Assembly: GCA_022813625.1 (NCBI GenBank)
Contig: JAKLMB010000033.1
Coordinates: 62,001 to 126,000, forward strand
Reading direction: 5' to 3'
DNA from: Aaosphaeria pasadenensis
Taxonomy: Eukaryota > Ascomycota > Dothideomycetes > Pleosporales
DNA: 64,000 nt
Every line of letters starts with the position of its first letter. The stretch's first letter is position 1. A program made the translations under genes and the position numbers. The notes beneath the pieces are model-generated. The model saw only the letters and a program-made list of their open reading frames with translations. It searched no databases and had not been told where the DNA came from. Below are positions 46,901-59,172 of this stretch, in pieces.

Positions 46901-49900
46901 GTCCCCACGAGATGGTTACCTGCGCTACATCCCCCATTTCCCAGTCCCGGGAACCAGTGCGTCGGTAAAGGCCTGGCTGGCCGGCCATGCATGTTCTGGG
47001 TGAGGATCGACAAAGACTGACATGCGCTCGCTGGACTTACTCGTAACTTGACATCGCTTTAGATGGTGGATCGATTCGTTCTTATGCGGATGGATTCATA
47101 TTGCGCTTTTTCTCGCAGGGCTTCTGGCTGTAGCTCTCCTCCCACTTATTATCGATGTTCTGATGTAGTAACATCATTCTGTGTATCCTCATCCACGTAT
47201 AGCGCATTGTATTGTACATCTAATGGTGCGTTGAACAAAGCGGGGTAGTCTCTTGGAGCCCTCCTCGTGAGGTTGTATAGGACTACTTTATCGGCGGCGT
47301 TTTCTCCTATTGCCGTAAGTGCTCTGTTCGTGTGATAGGGTGATGGTTTAGTCTCCCTGAATCCTTTGCGTCCTTGAAGCTGGAACCACGATTGTTCCGA
47401 CCAGCAACGAAGTGATCGACGAACTGATCAATCACCATAGGCAGACAGGAGACTGTGGGAGGGGCCCTGCGTGTGATGAGATCGTCAACCTTCCTCCACT
47501 TCTGCAGAGCTAATCAATCACATGCAGCATGCACACACGCGCACGCAACGCACGCACGCACATCCAATACATCATCATAGAGCTTGAGCACTATAATGCT
47601 GTTCGATATAACTAATCTCATCCGCTAAGCCTACAATGGAGGGGAATGCATCCGAACCATAGTTTCCAATTTTATGATCGCCGAAGCCACAAGCTGTCAA
47701 ACAGACATTGTAATCAGTGTGTTGCAAGTTATAATTAGACTAGTGGTTGAATTGTCAAGATCTGCTTGCAGGTCAAATGACAGATGTGTCTTCATCAATA
47801 TAAGAAGCATGTACGTGACATTGTATCCATCTCTATGCATTTGGTCTCCACAGCAGGTCCGGAATAAGTAAAGTGCTGCATTAAAATACAATTCCGTTAC
47901 GTGCGTTGCTATGTCGCTCGATTGTTCATGACTCATTTGCTTCATTATGGGTCACGTAGACAGTACAATGTGATCGTGTCGCTTGAACTGGCGTCGTGCT
48001 ATGCCTTGCTGGGCACAGTGTCCACTATGCGTTGCCAAACAGCGTGATATCCTAACATATTCATGCTGTCAAGTTGTTAGTGTATGGGATTTCAATGGCA
48101 TGCGCCCCTCCTGTCGTGCTGGTGAAAAAGGGTTTCCCAATGAACATGGGTGTTTCGTTGCAGCCGATGCTCGGTCTCAAAGCCACCCCTGTTTTCGCCG
48201 CGACGCAGACAAATTCATCTCACCTCCCAAGGCATGGATTGTCACCCCACTCGTAAGAGGGGTTTAAAAATTTGGTGACGCTGTTTTGATCTCGCTGCCA
48301 CTTTTCGAAGTTGTTTCATCTGATATCATGCGTTCAGTGTATGGCAGACGAATTGCTATTCCAAGCCTTGATTGGGAGAGTCTCCTCGGTGGGGTATTTT
48401 AGGAATCACTCATACTTGTTTTGTTTCGAAGCCTTGAACATGTGACTGCGCACGACCTGGTATATATTATGCAATGCTCCAATGCAGTTTCGGTTCGTCG
48501 TATGGGTAGTAAATTGTTCACGGCGCACTTTCGCCATTACAGCTCCGCCGTGCTTCGAAAAAAGAAACATGCATGCATAACACACCCAGGGGCTCACGTC
48601 GTACAGGCCGGACATTCATCACCTCATACCAACTCATCGGATGCAACTGCAAATGAGCTTGGCAAGGGTGTCTAACATGGCGCACGCCATACAAATACTG
48701 TATTCATTGCGTTGTACCCAGGCTTTGAAACCGAACAACACCGTGCCCTGCCTGCGTGGCAGCCACCAAGGCGACACAACCTGCGATCCGCCTTTGAGAT
48801 CCCTTGAAACCTCCCGATTTCGCTCGAACCCCTGACTTCTCGGAAAAGAAAAGAAAGGGCAAGCAAAGATAGCAAAGTAATCGTATTGTCACGGTACCGA
48901 GTAATCCTCCGAAGAACGCCTCTACCGCCATGTTTCGCATTCACTCACCCGCGCGGGGTTTAATTGGAAAGCGATGGAAATGGGCGAACATCAAGAGCTG
49001 CCGTGCTACATTGTTCTCCCTTCCGATCATTCTGGGCAACATTGTCCGTCCACTTGGCCTCACAGTGAAGACTGAGGTATCATACCCTTCAGTGATATCT
49101 GACACTAGGGCGTGCGCCGATCTGTGATTCCCCTTTTCGCCGCGCGTGCTTCGACCTCATGCAACCATTAATATGCTGTATCTGTTAAGCACAGCACAAT
49201 ACGTGTCCACTGATGGGTCTCGCCATCGGGCCACCGAGAAGTGAGGCGTCCCCGGGTGAATGGCTCATGACAGCGGGACGTTCCTAACCCCTCCCCTTGA
49301 ACCCTATCTTCGGGTCTGTCGTGATCCCGAGCTGATGGAGCAGCCAATACAGATGGCTGCATACAGAGGGCAAGGGAGAACGGAACACCCGAGGAGAAGG
49401 GACCATGGGATCTGGAGGCGCGGTGCCATTGCTCTGCCACCTCGATACACGCTCACTTCACTTCTCTCTCCCCCTATCCCTTTTTCTTCCTTTCGGAATT
49501 GGACGTGGCGTGAGAGCGGGTGTGAGCTGTTGTAATTTATTTGAATCGTATCGTGCAATCCAGTGTACGAGCTCTAATAATGCAGTTAGCTACTTGTACT
49601 CCATACGGAGTGCTCCGTACATATTGTAAAAATGGGCAAACGTTGTGGTACACATACCTGACAGATTGTCTTACTTCACGGACTACATTTCGTCCGATGC
49701 CTTCTGGTGTGAATGTTGATCGTGATCTGCTCAGACCTGTGCTACTGATCTGTCAAGTACATAGTCTGATACATTTGGTTAGCAGTGTAATTTGGGATAG
49801 TTACGGTGATTACTGCTCTCTTGCGTACTTCTGTGTTAGCTTAACACCGATATCGATGAGACAATGGCTATCTCAACGCCGGCAAACTACTCACAATATC

Positions 49901-50819
49901 TCCCTGCTGATCATTAAGTCTAAAGGTAGTTCATGTCCAAGAAACGCAGACCGACGGTTGATCATGACACCATTTTGCAATTCTTCCGCGTCGATAATTC
50001 CCATGTCGATGACCCCCGTGTCGATGACAAATGTCCTAAGTTTATATCATATCCCACCCATCTTTACCGTGAACCTCAATTAGAACTTCGAATTTTCGAT
50101 TATTTATTTCACTCATACCACCCCGTAGCATTTTATCGCACGAGATGGCGGTCAATCCAATGCAAACAGTATAGCACTGAGCAGCGCTGCCTCGATTGGG
50201 CGAACGATTACGTTGATCGTTGCACTTGAGAAGCGGTTCGAATGAAGCCAAGAGATGATTTCAAAGATATCAACATGCTATTTTTATGGTGATTTGCGTG
50301 AAATGGTATCATAATCCAGGCAACTTGAAATCCGCCCCCGTTTGGCGAACATATATCAAACAGGGCACCCTGTGAAGAGGTTATGAAGGAGATAATTGGG
50401 TATCGGCAAGGTGATACTCACCGACTTCACGGACAATCTATTGCGCCCTGGTCCAATGCAATTGTTCGTGATAACATCGAGGTGAGACCTTTCCTTTAAG
50501 GAGAATCAAATACGAAGTTATAAGATAGATCCAAGCATTTGACGGGCAGCCTTGCCGGCTAAACCTACTATCAGCGCGCAATGCACCCGAAGTAGGTTTA
50601 GAATAGCCCCGCATCCATGTAAGCTTATAATCAACATAGCCAATCAGTCCAGAGTATCTGATCGTACCAACGTGCGAGCCTCTCGTCATCGACTTTTCCA
50701 TAGCTGACAGAAGTGCGACTTCCCATTTCCATAGCCATTGGAGCAACCGTTCAAATACGTAGGCAGCCCATTGATGCTTCATTCGGTACATTGCGCGCTG
50801 CGAATACTCTGAAGTCACG
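43915..50819. other. 6.9-kb gene-poor region
   Basis: No recognisable protein apart from a weak candidate at 49933. There is a poly-T run near 44817-44829, CA/CG-type alternating repeats near 47530-47560, and an inverted pair TACGGAG-TG-CTCCGTA at 49604-49619. Nothing else supported. Confidence 0.4.
49933..50229 (+). CDS. Weak candidate small protein
   Basis: A 98-codon frame, MSKKRRPTVDHDTILQFF onward, with balanced composition and several Trp and Tyr in its second half. A short internal repeat (VDNS, VDDP, VDDK) comes from a repeated GTCGAT. No homology recognised, no splice evidence, no neighbour. May be chance. Confidence 0.25.
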   Translation: MSKKRRPTVDHDTILQFFRVDNSHVDDPRVDDKCPKFISYPTHLYREPQLELRIFDYLFHSYHPVAFYRTRWRSIQCKQYSTEQRCLDWANDYVDRCT

Positions 50820-52602
50820 ATGGTTGGCGTCCCAGGCCGTTCTAAAGGCTGCAAGACTTGTCGGAGGAGGAAGAAGGGTGTAAGTTTGGTTTGGCGCCGT
50901 GCTCCCGTGTCCCCAATACAAAAGAGACACAGCTTCCACGGCATGTGATGGTCGTAGAACGGAGCCACGACAAATCTTACCATTAACATACACTAACCAA
51001 CCACCAGTGCGACCTGAAGCGTCCCGAGTGCGGACAATGCACAGACAGAGGTCTTGTTTGCGGAGGTTATGATCGTGACCGTGTTTTTGTGGTCCAGAAC
51101 ATAAAATTTGGACCCTCAGCGGGAGAAGACAATGCTGGGGCGATCGAACGTAAAAGCAGGGATAAGAAACGTGCACAGCAACTGGATTTCTTGATTCCCG
51201 GCTATCCTTGCCTAGAGAATGAGGGATTCCAGATCGGCCGCCGTAGCCAGAGTCCTGCCAGCTCAGGGGATGCCGAAGTCGTTCTACCGCCCTCCCTGGC
51301 GCGGACTGCCTACACCCAGAAGAATATGGGCCTTTATCTCGACATGTACCTGCCCTCCGAGGAGCCCAGTAAAGGCAAAGTCCTAGGTTTAGGATGGCCC
51401 ATCTTCCTGAATGACCTGTACCTCGAGGACGAAGCGCTGCGCATCGCCCTTATGGCTGTCACTTCTGCAGCGGCAGGACAAGCTCATGGCGATAAAGCTC
51501 TTATGGAGCGAGGGAAACGGCTCTATGGTTGGAGTTTGTGCGAGTTGACAAAAGCTCTGGCCAATGAGAGGAGAGCGAAGAGTCATGCCCTGTTGGCTGT
51601 TCCCCGAGTAATGGGATTGTTTGAGGTCAGTGCAGCGAACATGGTCGTAGGATATGAACTGAATCGAACGGACCTAGATCTTGTTTGGAGCAGACTTGGA
51701 TCTGAGAATCCAAGCAGAAAGCTGGCACAGCCATGCCGCGGGCGACCTAGCATTGATGAAAGCACAGGGCCCCGAAGCGTTCAAGTATGGAATTGCGCAC
51801 TCTCTTTTTGCAGAGGGGAGAATGAATCCAGTGAGTATACTCTGTTCTAAACCAGTAACATGCAAAATGCTCAAGTATAAAGATTATCTCCTATTTGGGA
51901 TTACGAAAGGCGATAATATTGAATTCGCCCGAGTGGAAAACAATTCCTTGGGAGGAAATTGCCAAAACCCCAAAGGACGCCCTCCTTGATATCCTCGCTG
52001 CTATTCCCGAGCTTCTGGAGGAGTTCGACAAGATAATTAAATCTAGCTACGAAGAGAGCAGCCCTCGTATACATGATCTACTAGACCGATGTCGAAGGCT
52101 AGAAGAAGAGCTGGATGGATGGTACGCCCACAACCTCGATAACATAACCGAACCCAAGACAGAGGTCCCAGAGCACATGACTTTCCCCGATTTGGCCAAT
52201 GCGCATCTGTCAGTCCTGAGCTGGACGGCCTACGTGCTATTGTATCAAGTCATGAATAACTTGAGTCCACTGGTGATGTCGCCAACTTCTTTACAATTCC
52301 CTCCACGCCAACCGTTTCGCAGAACCGGGCGGTTTTGGGCTCGCCGCATTACTCGAGCTGCAGCTTATTTCTTCAGACCCTCTTCGGGAATATGGGGCGC
52401 GGTTATGATATCTTTTCCAACGGGAAACGCGCTGCTATGTCTACGACTAAATACAGTAGAGGAGGATAATGCATACAACTCTCTTGTATTTCAATCTTGG
52501 GCGAATCCGAAGCTACCAACCAATATCAAGTCTTTCCTGCTCAGCATGCGGAAAGCCATGGACGAAAGAAGAGGTTCCAAATGGGCCAAACGAGTAAACT
52601 GA
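50820..52602 (+). CDS. Zn2Cys6 fungal transcription factor
   Basis: Exons 50820-50879, 51008-51625, 51678-51830 and 51910-52602, all joined in phase 0, give 507 residues. The first exon is only 20 codons (MVGVPGRSKGCKTCRRRKKG). Splicing completes a perfect binuclear cluster, Cys 11, 14, 21, 28, 31 and 38, spacing C-x2-C-x6-C-x6-C-x2-C-x6-C. The rest resembles the fungal-specific regulatory region found after such clusters: LFGADLDLRIQAESWHSH, an HAAGDLALMKAQGPEAFKYG segment and a C-terminal ITRAAAYF block. It is a nuclear DNA-binding regulator. The MFS transporter starts 495 bp downstream on the same strand, an arrangement common for pathway-specific regulators. Confidence 0.9.
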
Positions 52603-53097
52603 GAAAACACTCGTTACGTCCACCATTGGAAAGGCTAAGATTGACCCCACATTCTCGTACCGACCCCGTATACATACCAACGTTGCGACTCAGTGCCCGG
52701 CCCCACACGTTACCGTTTACACCCATACAGTCTAGCATTATTCTAGGTAATCCTAAATCATTGTGTCGCTGGCCGACTATTGTTCGACTGCACCAGGTTC
52801 ATGGATAGCATGCCGTGCGCCCAGCCACTTGATACAAGGGACTTCTGTAACCGAGCGAGGATACACTTTTCCTGCCAATGAAAGCATCAGCACGTGTCGC
52901 CAATACATGCGCGGGGCCCCAGATCTTCTTGGTTGGAGATGGGGTTTTGCGGAGGATTCCAATTCTTGGAAGTTCAACCCGTGGTATTGGAGGTGTCGAT
53001 CAATTAAAAAACCACTTCAGTCAACGTTTTCGCACCTCTCCTTCCCGTTCTCTCCTTACATACTCCTTTTGATATGATCGAAAGCCACTGATTCAGT

Positions 53098-54906
53098 ATG
53101 AGCTCTCATTTGCAAATACCAGAAACATCACTGTGGCAGAATAGAAAGTGTCTGTTCATTTGCACGATTGTCTCTATCGCCAATCTACAATATGGTCTCG
53201 ACTCTGCAGCGGTTGGAGGACTGCAGGCCATGCCTGGTTTCCTCAAAGTCTTTGGCTATCCCAATCCCAATGCCCCTGGAGGATATTCGATTGGGGTGAG
53301 TGAACATTCTATACTTCGTTAGAACGCACACACTCATGATTTTTTAGTCCACATTCCAGCAACTCATCGCCTCTCTCTTGACCCTCGGATCGTTCATCTC
53401 TGCTCTGACCGCTGGTACCTTCTCCCACTTTTTCGGCCGTAAGATGGCCCTCTGGATTGCTTGCGTTCTCAATGCTGTCGCCTGCATCCTCCAAATAACG
53501 TCGACTTCAACTGCAGCCATATACATGGGGCGCTTGATACTCGGCTTCGCGAACGGCTTCCTTGTTACATTCTCGAACATCTACACTTCTGAAGCCAGCC
53601 CAGCTCACTTGCGCGGCGTGATCGTAGCATTATTTGCATATTGGGTCAACATTGGTAGCATCATTGGCGCAGCCGTGACGAACGCGACGAAGGGCATGAT
53701 GGATAAAGCTAGCTACCAGATCCCAATCGGAACATTGTTCGTAGTCCCAATGATCTTGGCAATTGGACTGCTGTTCGTGCCGGAAAGCCCGCGATACCTG
53801 CTTGCCAAAGGACGGGAGGCCGAGGCAAAGAAGTCCCTTATCACTCTGCGGGGGAATTCAGTTGCGCCAGAGTATATCGAGCTCGAGTGGGCTGAGATGT
53901 GCAAGGGCATCGAGGAGGAGAAGAAACTTGCTACCACTGTCGGTGCGCTCGACATGTTCAAAGGTAGGGAACCTAACAGTTTGGGTCTCCTAGCATTGGA
54001 ATTAATTAACAAATTCAGGGACTGATCTCCGTCGTACCCTACTCTGCTTTGGTATGATAGCTTGCCAGACTGGCTCGGGCGTCTGGTTTGTCATTTCATA
54101 CGGCACGTATTTCCTCATTGTTTCCGGTCTCTCCGTCTCCGATGCCTTTAAATACAGCATCATGGCAACCTGTCTCGGCTTCCTCGGCGTGAACATGGGA
54201 ATGTATCTTATGAAGCGTCACCTAGGTCGTCGTTCAATACTCATCCTGGGAGGGTGCATCTGTGGATTCTCTCAACTCGCTCTGGCAATCGCGGCAACGG
54301 TTGCGCCTGGAACCAAGGCCATGCAGAACTGTTTGATCGGGTTCACCGCGCTGTTCAAATGGGGATACAATATGTGTGTTGGGGCAGCGAGCTATCCGGT
54401 TGCTACTGAGCTCGTCAGCACACGATTGAGGGCGTGGACTGTGGGAAGTGCGACCAGCCTGGGGTACTTCCTAGCGTGGCTGAATGCATTCTGCACACCG
54501 TATTTCATTAATCCAGCGAACTTAGGTTGGGTAAGTAGATCTTCTTTCTGTTCGTGATCATGTTTCGATATACTAACGCTACATTAACAGGGAGCCAAGT
54601 ATGGCTATATTTGGGCCGGTTCAAACTTTTTGTGTGTCGCATTCTTTTTCCTATGTATGCCTGAATGCAAAGGCCGGTACGTAATTCTTGACACCCCTAC
54701 TACGCGCAGCATCTGAGTAGACAATTAGTACACTGGAGGAGATTGATGAACTTTTCGCCAATAAGGTATCCGCCTTTGGGTTCAAATCTTACCAAACGAC
54801 AATCGGCCAAGAGGCTGCACGCGAGGTTGAAGAAAAGGTCCTCGAACAGAAAGGGGCAGTAACAGAGACACGGGAAAGACTGAGTAGTGGAAGCCACAGG
54901 GCATAA
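53098..54906 (+). CDS. MFS sugar-porter family transporter
   Basis: Five exons, 53098-53295, 53348-53963, 54019-54530, 54591-54676 and 54729-54906, give 529 residues. Sugar-porter marks are present: a first helix with QYGLDSAAVGGLQAMPGFL, the loop FFGRKMALW, YMGRLILGFANGF, the central PESPRYLLAKGR, a second-half loop HLGRRSILI, and PECKGRTLEEIDELF after the last helix, where two introns are clustered. About twelve membrane segments are expected. It most likely imports a sugar or related small polar compound by proton symport at the plasma membrane; substrate not deducible. Same strand as, and next to, the Zn2Cys6 gene. Confidence 0.93.
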
Positions 54907-55115
54907 TATCGAACATATCGCAGTAACCTAATGGTAGATTTTCCATACAAACACGCTTCCAACTTTGTCTTCGATGCCTTTTTTAATGGGACACACTAAA
55001 TCTTAATTCAGCTTATCGGAGAAATTAGGTGATTTTGAAATGATCACAATCACTTTCGGGTGCCTGGCACTCGTGGCATTACTAAGCTTCACCATTTGCC
55101 CACCACATTCAAGTG

Positions 55116-55124
55116 TATATAAAG
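55116..55124 (+). promoter_or_regulatory. TATA box of RING gene
   Basis: TATATAAAG lies 72 bp before ATG 55188. A CA-rich leader follows. Confidence 0.55.
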
Positions 55125-55187
55125 ACCGCACTGTCCACCTACCACTGTCAATAACCACAGCCACACAGCGAAAACACAACACAACAC

Positions 55188-56351
55188 ATGTCTTCCTGGA
55201 TGAGAAAGGACCAGTTCGTTCGCAGTCTGACTGTGCCCGAAGAAGATTGCGGGATATGCCTGCAGCCGTACGAGATCGTATTAGACGGCCATTTTCCTGT
55301 CAGACTCCCATGCGGACACTGGTTTGGAAGGCGATGCATCATTTCGTCTATCGAAACATCTACCCGGTCTGATGCATGCCCGCAATGCCGGCGGGCAATG
55401 TATAGCAATCAAACACCCCAGATGCAAGAGCATGGCAATCATCTGCCCGGGTTGCGAGGGCCTAGCAATGGCCTGCCCCGGCTGCTAGAGCCTGACAGTT
55501 ATCCGTCCCGGCTGCAAGAGCTTGTTAATGTTCGAGCCGTGCGAACTTTGGAAGACAATCCCTGGTCATTCTTTGCCCCGTATAGGGCAGAGGCCAACGA
55601 CCTATGGTACAACATTTGCACAACAGAGCCCGATAACGCAGTCTTAATTATACAGATGTTATGGCGCTTGGTCGCCTCCAACCCTCCCAGCACTTCTCGC
55701 AACCACCCAATTCGATTACACCAACCCATCATTGAAGGGCTGTCAGAATTATCGAATCGCAATTCAGCCCTTGTGAGAGCCATGATTGACTGCCTGGGCC
55801 ACTATGACTCCATACTACGCAGATCTGCGACACCCATACATGCTTTTTGGAAGACCCTATCTATGTTGTTAAGCCATAGGGATAAATTCTATTCGCATGA
55901 ACTGACTGCAACAGCTGCTGTATTGTGGGTCAAAGTGGCGCGAATGTGGCGGCTTCATCCCGATGAAGACTTCGAGGAATCTTTTGACTACATTCATTTC
56001 GTAGCGGTGAATGCAGCCATGATATCATGTGCACATATACGTGACTCTAGCCTGCTCACCGCGGATCCTCTTGAGGCTATACCATATTGGAACGATTCTA
56101 GTTGTCCCAGTTCAACCAACCGAATACGCGAGAGATACAACCTGAAGAGTCGCACAAAGCATCAAATGGTTCGACGAGAGATCAAGCGACTCCAGACGCA
56201 TTCTGCCACACCAGAGATTCCAGTCTTCATTGGGCTACCCCAAGAGGCAGAGGAGGTCGAGCGTATCTTCAGGATGCCGAATTCAACATATCAAAATCAT
56301 TGGGAAACAATTCGAAATGAATTGCTAGCGAGGAGGCTCGGAGGACAATGA
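55188..56351 (+). CDS. Variant RING-finger protein
   Basis: Single exon, 387 residues. RING at residues 21-66: CGIC, then CGH at 41-43, Cys 49, and CPQC at 63-66. The fifth ligand position is Gly 46 (HWFGRRC), where Cys or His is expected. Residues 72-111 are four tandem 10-residue repeats. The long C-terminal part is helical, Leu/Trp-rich, and resembles that of the protein at 63584-62550, for example LSMLLSHRDKF before TATAAVLWVKVAR. RING proteins usually act as E3 ubiquitin ligases by binding an E2; whether this variant does is open. Target and location unknown. Confidence 0.82.
   Translation: MSSWMRKDQFVRSLTVPEEDCGICLQPYEIVLDGHFPVRLPCGHWFGRRCIISSIETSTRSDACPQCRRAMYSNQTPQMQEHGNHLPGLRGPSNGLPRLLEPDSYPSRLQELVNVRAVRTLEDNPWSFFAPYRAEANDLWYNICTTEPDNAVLIIQMLWRLVASNPPSTSRNHPIRLHQPIIEGLSELSNRNSALVRAMIDCLGHYDSILRRSATPIHAFWKTLSMLLSHRDKFYSHELTATAAVLWVKVARMWRLHPDEDFEESFDYIHFVAVNAAMISCAHIRDSSLLTADPLEAIPYWNDSSCPSSTNRIRERYNLKSRTKHQMVRREIKRLQTHSATPEIPVFIGLPQEAEEVERIFRMPNSTYQNHWETIRNELLARRLGGQ
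55401..55520 (+). repeat. 30-bp coding minisatellite, four units
   Basis: Units at 55401-55430, 55431-55460, 55461-55490 and 55491-55520 encode YSNQTPQMQE, HGNHLPGLRG, PSNGLPRLLE and PDSYPSRLQE. Exact 30-bp spacing keeps the frame. The units are diverged, so the expansion is not recent. Confidence 0.85.
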
Positions 56352-56975
56352 GCTCTTTTCGAGCACCGGAGTATCGATTGCAATTATTGATACTAGTTGT
56401 AATCGGACTGAAGGTCGGTTAAGTTCTCCATCGACTATGGATGAAGGTCCCGATTACAATCCCCCATAGGAATCAAGATAGCCTTCATTATGCGAAGGAT
56501 CATAAATGAAAATAATGGCTACAGACTCTCGTCGATCCTGCGCGGATTTTCGTGTGTAACCAATCTTTACTAAGCTTCCTGCGATAGTAAGTGAGAGCGA
56601 ACTGTAACTGTAGGCTTCGCAAGAATGCTTGCAATAGATGAATTAACGTTCAGAATGAGTATTGATTCGTCCAGAATGGGGAAAACTTGATAGCTTTCGA
56701 TCAGCATTTGGTCTCATCCGTGACATAAAATTGTGGTAATACCTGAAACTTCGTCGTCAATTACTGCGCTGTAGTACCTCGGCCGTGTTCACATGGATGT
56801 CGGCTCCATTCGCTCGATTTCATCCGGAACGGCAATGGCTCGTGCTCTCACCCGGATCCATCAATCTCCTCTTCCGAAAACCATTGAGGGTTGCTAGAAA
56901 TAAAGGTCTTACCAAGGACAGCATCTGTGGAGTTGAGTTTTCTATCATACTCTTCCACATCCACTACTTGCAAGA

Positions 56976-58622
56976 ATGGCATCGCAGCGGGGTCTACTCG
57001 GTTCGCTTTTCGACCGCGCAACATCGCGTTACTTGCTTGGCCTATCTCCCGAAACATGCTCCTATAAGACCACCAGTGTTCGCATACCAGTTTTGGACAA
57101 TGGTCGAAGCGACCAAAACATAGATTTAGCAGCCGACCTCTACCAGCCTGTTCTACCCGATGGGCACAATCCTGCTGGAACAATCCTCGTCCGCTGCCCA
57201 TACGGTCGAGGTATTCTATATTCATTCACCATCCGCCCGTACGCAGCGCGCGGATATAACGTGCTCCTTGTGAGCACTCGAGGCACCTTCGGTTCAGGTG
57301 GTGACTTCGTGCCCTTTGTGCATGAAGAGAAGGACGGACACGCAGTGGTAGCTTGGATCCGAAAACAAGATTGGTATACGGGATCCTTTGCAACAATCGG
57401 GATGTCGTACCTTGGGTTCACACAATGGGCGCTCTTGAACGATCCCCCGCATGATATGGTGGCCGCGGTGATATCTGTCGGGCCGCATGATTTCGCCCAA
57501 CAGGGCTGGGGTACTGGCGCATTTGCATTAGATAATGCAGTATGGGCAGAACTCACAGCACATCAAGAGGATAGTGGGTTGTCTGCAATGGTGGGTAAAG
57601 CTACTTTGATGGGTAGGATGATGAAGTTATTCAACAATGTACCTCTTGAGCCTGCGCTCAAAGAGCACTTCGAGGGAAAGGCAGATTGGCTGGTAGGCTT
57701 GCTGGAACACTCAGATCTTGACGATCCACGTTATGATTCATGGCGATTTCCGGAGGCACTCGAGAAAGCCAATATTCCTATACTCTTAATCAGTGGGTGG
57801 TACGACCTTTTTCTTCGTCAATCTATGCACCAGTACACGCGTCTCCAGGAGAGGAAAACCAACATTGCTTTGACTGTGGGACCATGGCGACACTTGGACA
57901 TCGGAATGGACGGAAAAAGTGCACCACAAACACTGGAATGGCTCGATGAACATCTTGCAAAGCGAAGAGTGGGCGTTAGGACTTCACCAGTAGAGTACTA
58001 CATGACTGGAGTCAACGAATGGAGGAAGGTGCCGAGATGGCCTCCGGCAACAACACCAACTGTGCTATATTTTGGTCCCGATAACACTTTATTGGGAGAC
58101 GGTCCAACTAAGGTCGATAGCCCATGGAGCTTTACTGTTGATCCAAAGAACCCTACCCCGGCGATCGGTGGCAATGTGCTTCTCGGAGGTGGGAGTGTCA
58201 ATGACAGCGCGTTGGCCTCTCGAGCGGATGTCCTCATCTTCACCACGAAACCGCTGGAAAGAGATTTAGAAGTAGCCGGAAAGGTTATAGTTGATCTGAA
58301 CCACTCAAGCGAAAACCCTAGTTCAGATCTGTTTGTGCGCCTCTCTGAGGTTGGAGCGAAAGGTACTTCGCGGAATATCACCGAGACATACAAACGATTA
58401 AGTTCTGACGGAACTGTCAACGGCATCAGTATCACCATGGACGATTGTGCACATCGGGTGTTTAGTGGCAACCGCATTCGATTACTCATTGCTGGAGCCT
58501 CGCATCCTCACTACGCCTTAAGCCCTGTTATTGGCACGGATGGCAAGCCTCAAACCGTCGAACACAAGATTCATCCAATTGGTGATGTTGTAACACGACT
58601 CACAATTCCCGTGGTTTTGTAA
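56976..58622 (+). CDS. CocE/NonD family serine hydrolase (X-Pro dipeptidyl-peptidase-like)
   Basis: Single exon, 548 residues, the usual length of this alpha/beta-hydrolase family (peptidase S15/CocE). The oxyanion-side motif VSTRGTFGSGG is at about residues 99-109. The nucleophile is Ser 144 in GMSYLG, acid Asp 277 in GWYDLF, and base His 306 in GPWRHLD. Residues about 330-548 form the beta-rich C-terminal domain of S15 proteins. Members cleave esters, acyl amides or X-Pro peptides. No signal peptide is visible, so it is probably intracellular. I used ATG 56976, which precedes the conserved region closely. It lies between the RING gene and a small doubtful gene, in a plus-strand run with a transporter, a regulator and an isochorismatase-like enzyme. 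Confidence 0.93.
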   Translation: MASQRGLLGSLFDRATSRYLLGLSPETCSYKTTSVRIPVLDNGRSDQNIDLAADLYQPVLPDGHNPAGTILVRCPYGRGILYSFTIRPYAARGYNVLLVSTRGTFGSGGDFVPFVHEEKDGHAVVAWIRKQDWYTGSFATIGMSYLGFTQWALLNDPPHDMVAAVISVGPHDFAQQGWGTGAFALDNAVWAELTAHQEDSGLSAMVGKATLMGRMMKLFNNVPLEPALKEHFEGKADWLVGLLEHSDLDDPRYDSWRFPEALEKANIPILLISGWYDLFLRQSMHQYTRLQERKTNIALTVGPWRHLDIGMDGKSAPQTLEWLDEHLAKRRVGVRTSPVEYYMTGVNEWRKVPRWPPATTPTVLYFGPDNTLLGDGPTKVDSPWSFTVDPKNPTPAIGGNVLLGGGSVNDSALASRADVLIFTTKPLERDLEVAGKVIVDLNHSSENPSSDLFVRLSEVGAKGTSRNITETYKRLSSDGTVNGISITMDDCAHRVFSGNRIRLLIAGASHPHYALSPVIGTDGKPQTVEHKIHPIGDVVTRLTIPVVL

Positions 58623-58626
58623 AAGA

Positions 58627-58648
58627 GAGAGTGAGAGAGTGAGAGAGT
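58627..58648. repeat. GAGAGAGT simple repeat after the hydrolase stop
   Basis: AGAGAGTG-type units begin four bases after the TAA of the hydrolase gene, in its 3' untranslated region. Confidence 0.7.
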
Positions 58649-59022
58649 ACACATTCCTTGACTCACCGTTGAATTCTTCATAATGGTTTATATAGCGAGA
58701 AAGATCTTTTCATTGCTTAGTCGGTAATAATTAGCGCAATACCCTATGAAGTACTATTGCTGGCTGTTGACTCCACGGTGAATCATGGATGAACTAACTC
58801 AAGTATGCCAACCTATCACACTTTCATCACAGTGCGGCAACATTTCTAAGCACTGCCCATCTTTTAAGATGCGATGTAAGAGACCACCTAAGGAGCTGCA
58901 AATCCGAGACTAATGTGAGATTGTCGACAAAGTCTATGTAAAAGATATGTCTTTGTGACATTGTGCATGAAGAGAGGTAGCTGCGCTTTACCTGTTTGTG
59001 GGCCTTCACTTTCTACACAATA

Positions 59023-59046
59023 GTGAGTGAGTGAGTGAGTGAGTGA
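59023..59046. repeat. (GTGA)n microsatellite
   Basis: Six GTGA units in the upstream region of the small gene at 59173. Confidence 0.85.
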
Positions 59047-59172
59047 AATGGCCTAATCGTCTCACTTCTGCCCACACAATGTCCTTTTAAATCAACAACA
59101 CTTAAATTACCCCAAAGTCCAACTATATCCTCGATCTCCCTCAGCGACATCTCTCTCACGAAAATATCAAAC

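Noticed and set aside
50438..51176. Minus-strand frames of 183 and 141 codons
   Set aside because: They run antisense to exons 1 and 2 of the Zn2Cys6 gene, whose six-Cys motif and splice sites are convincing.
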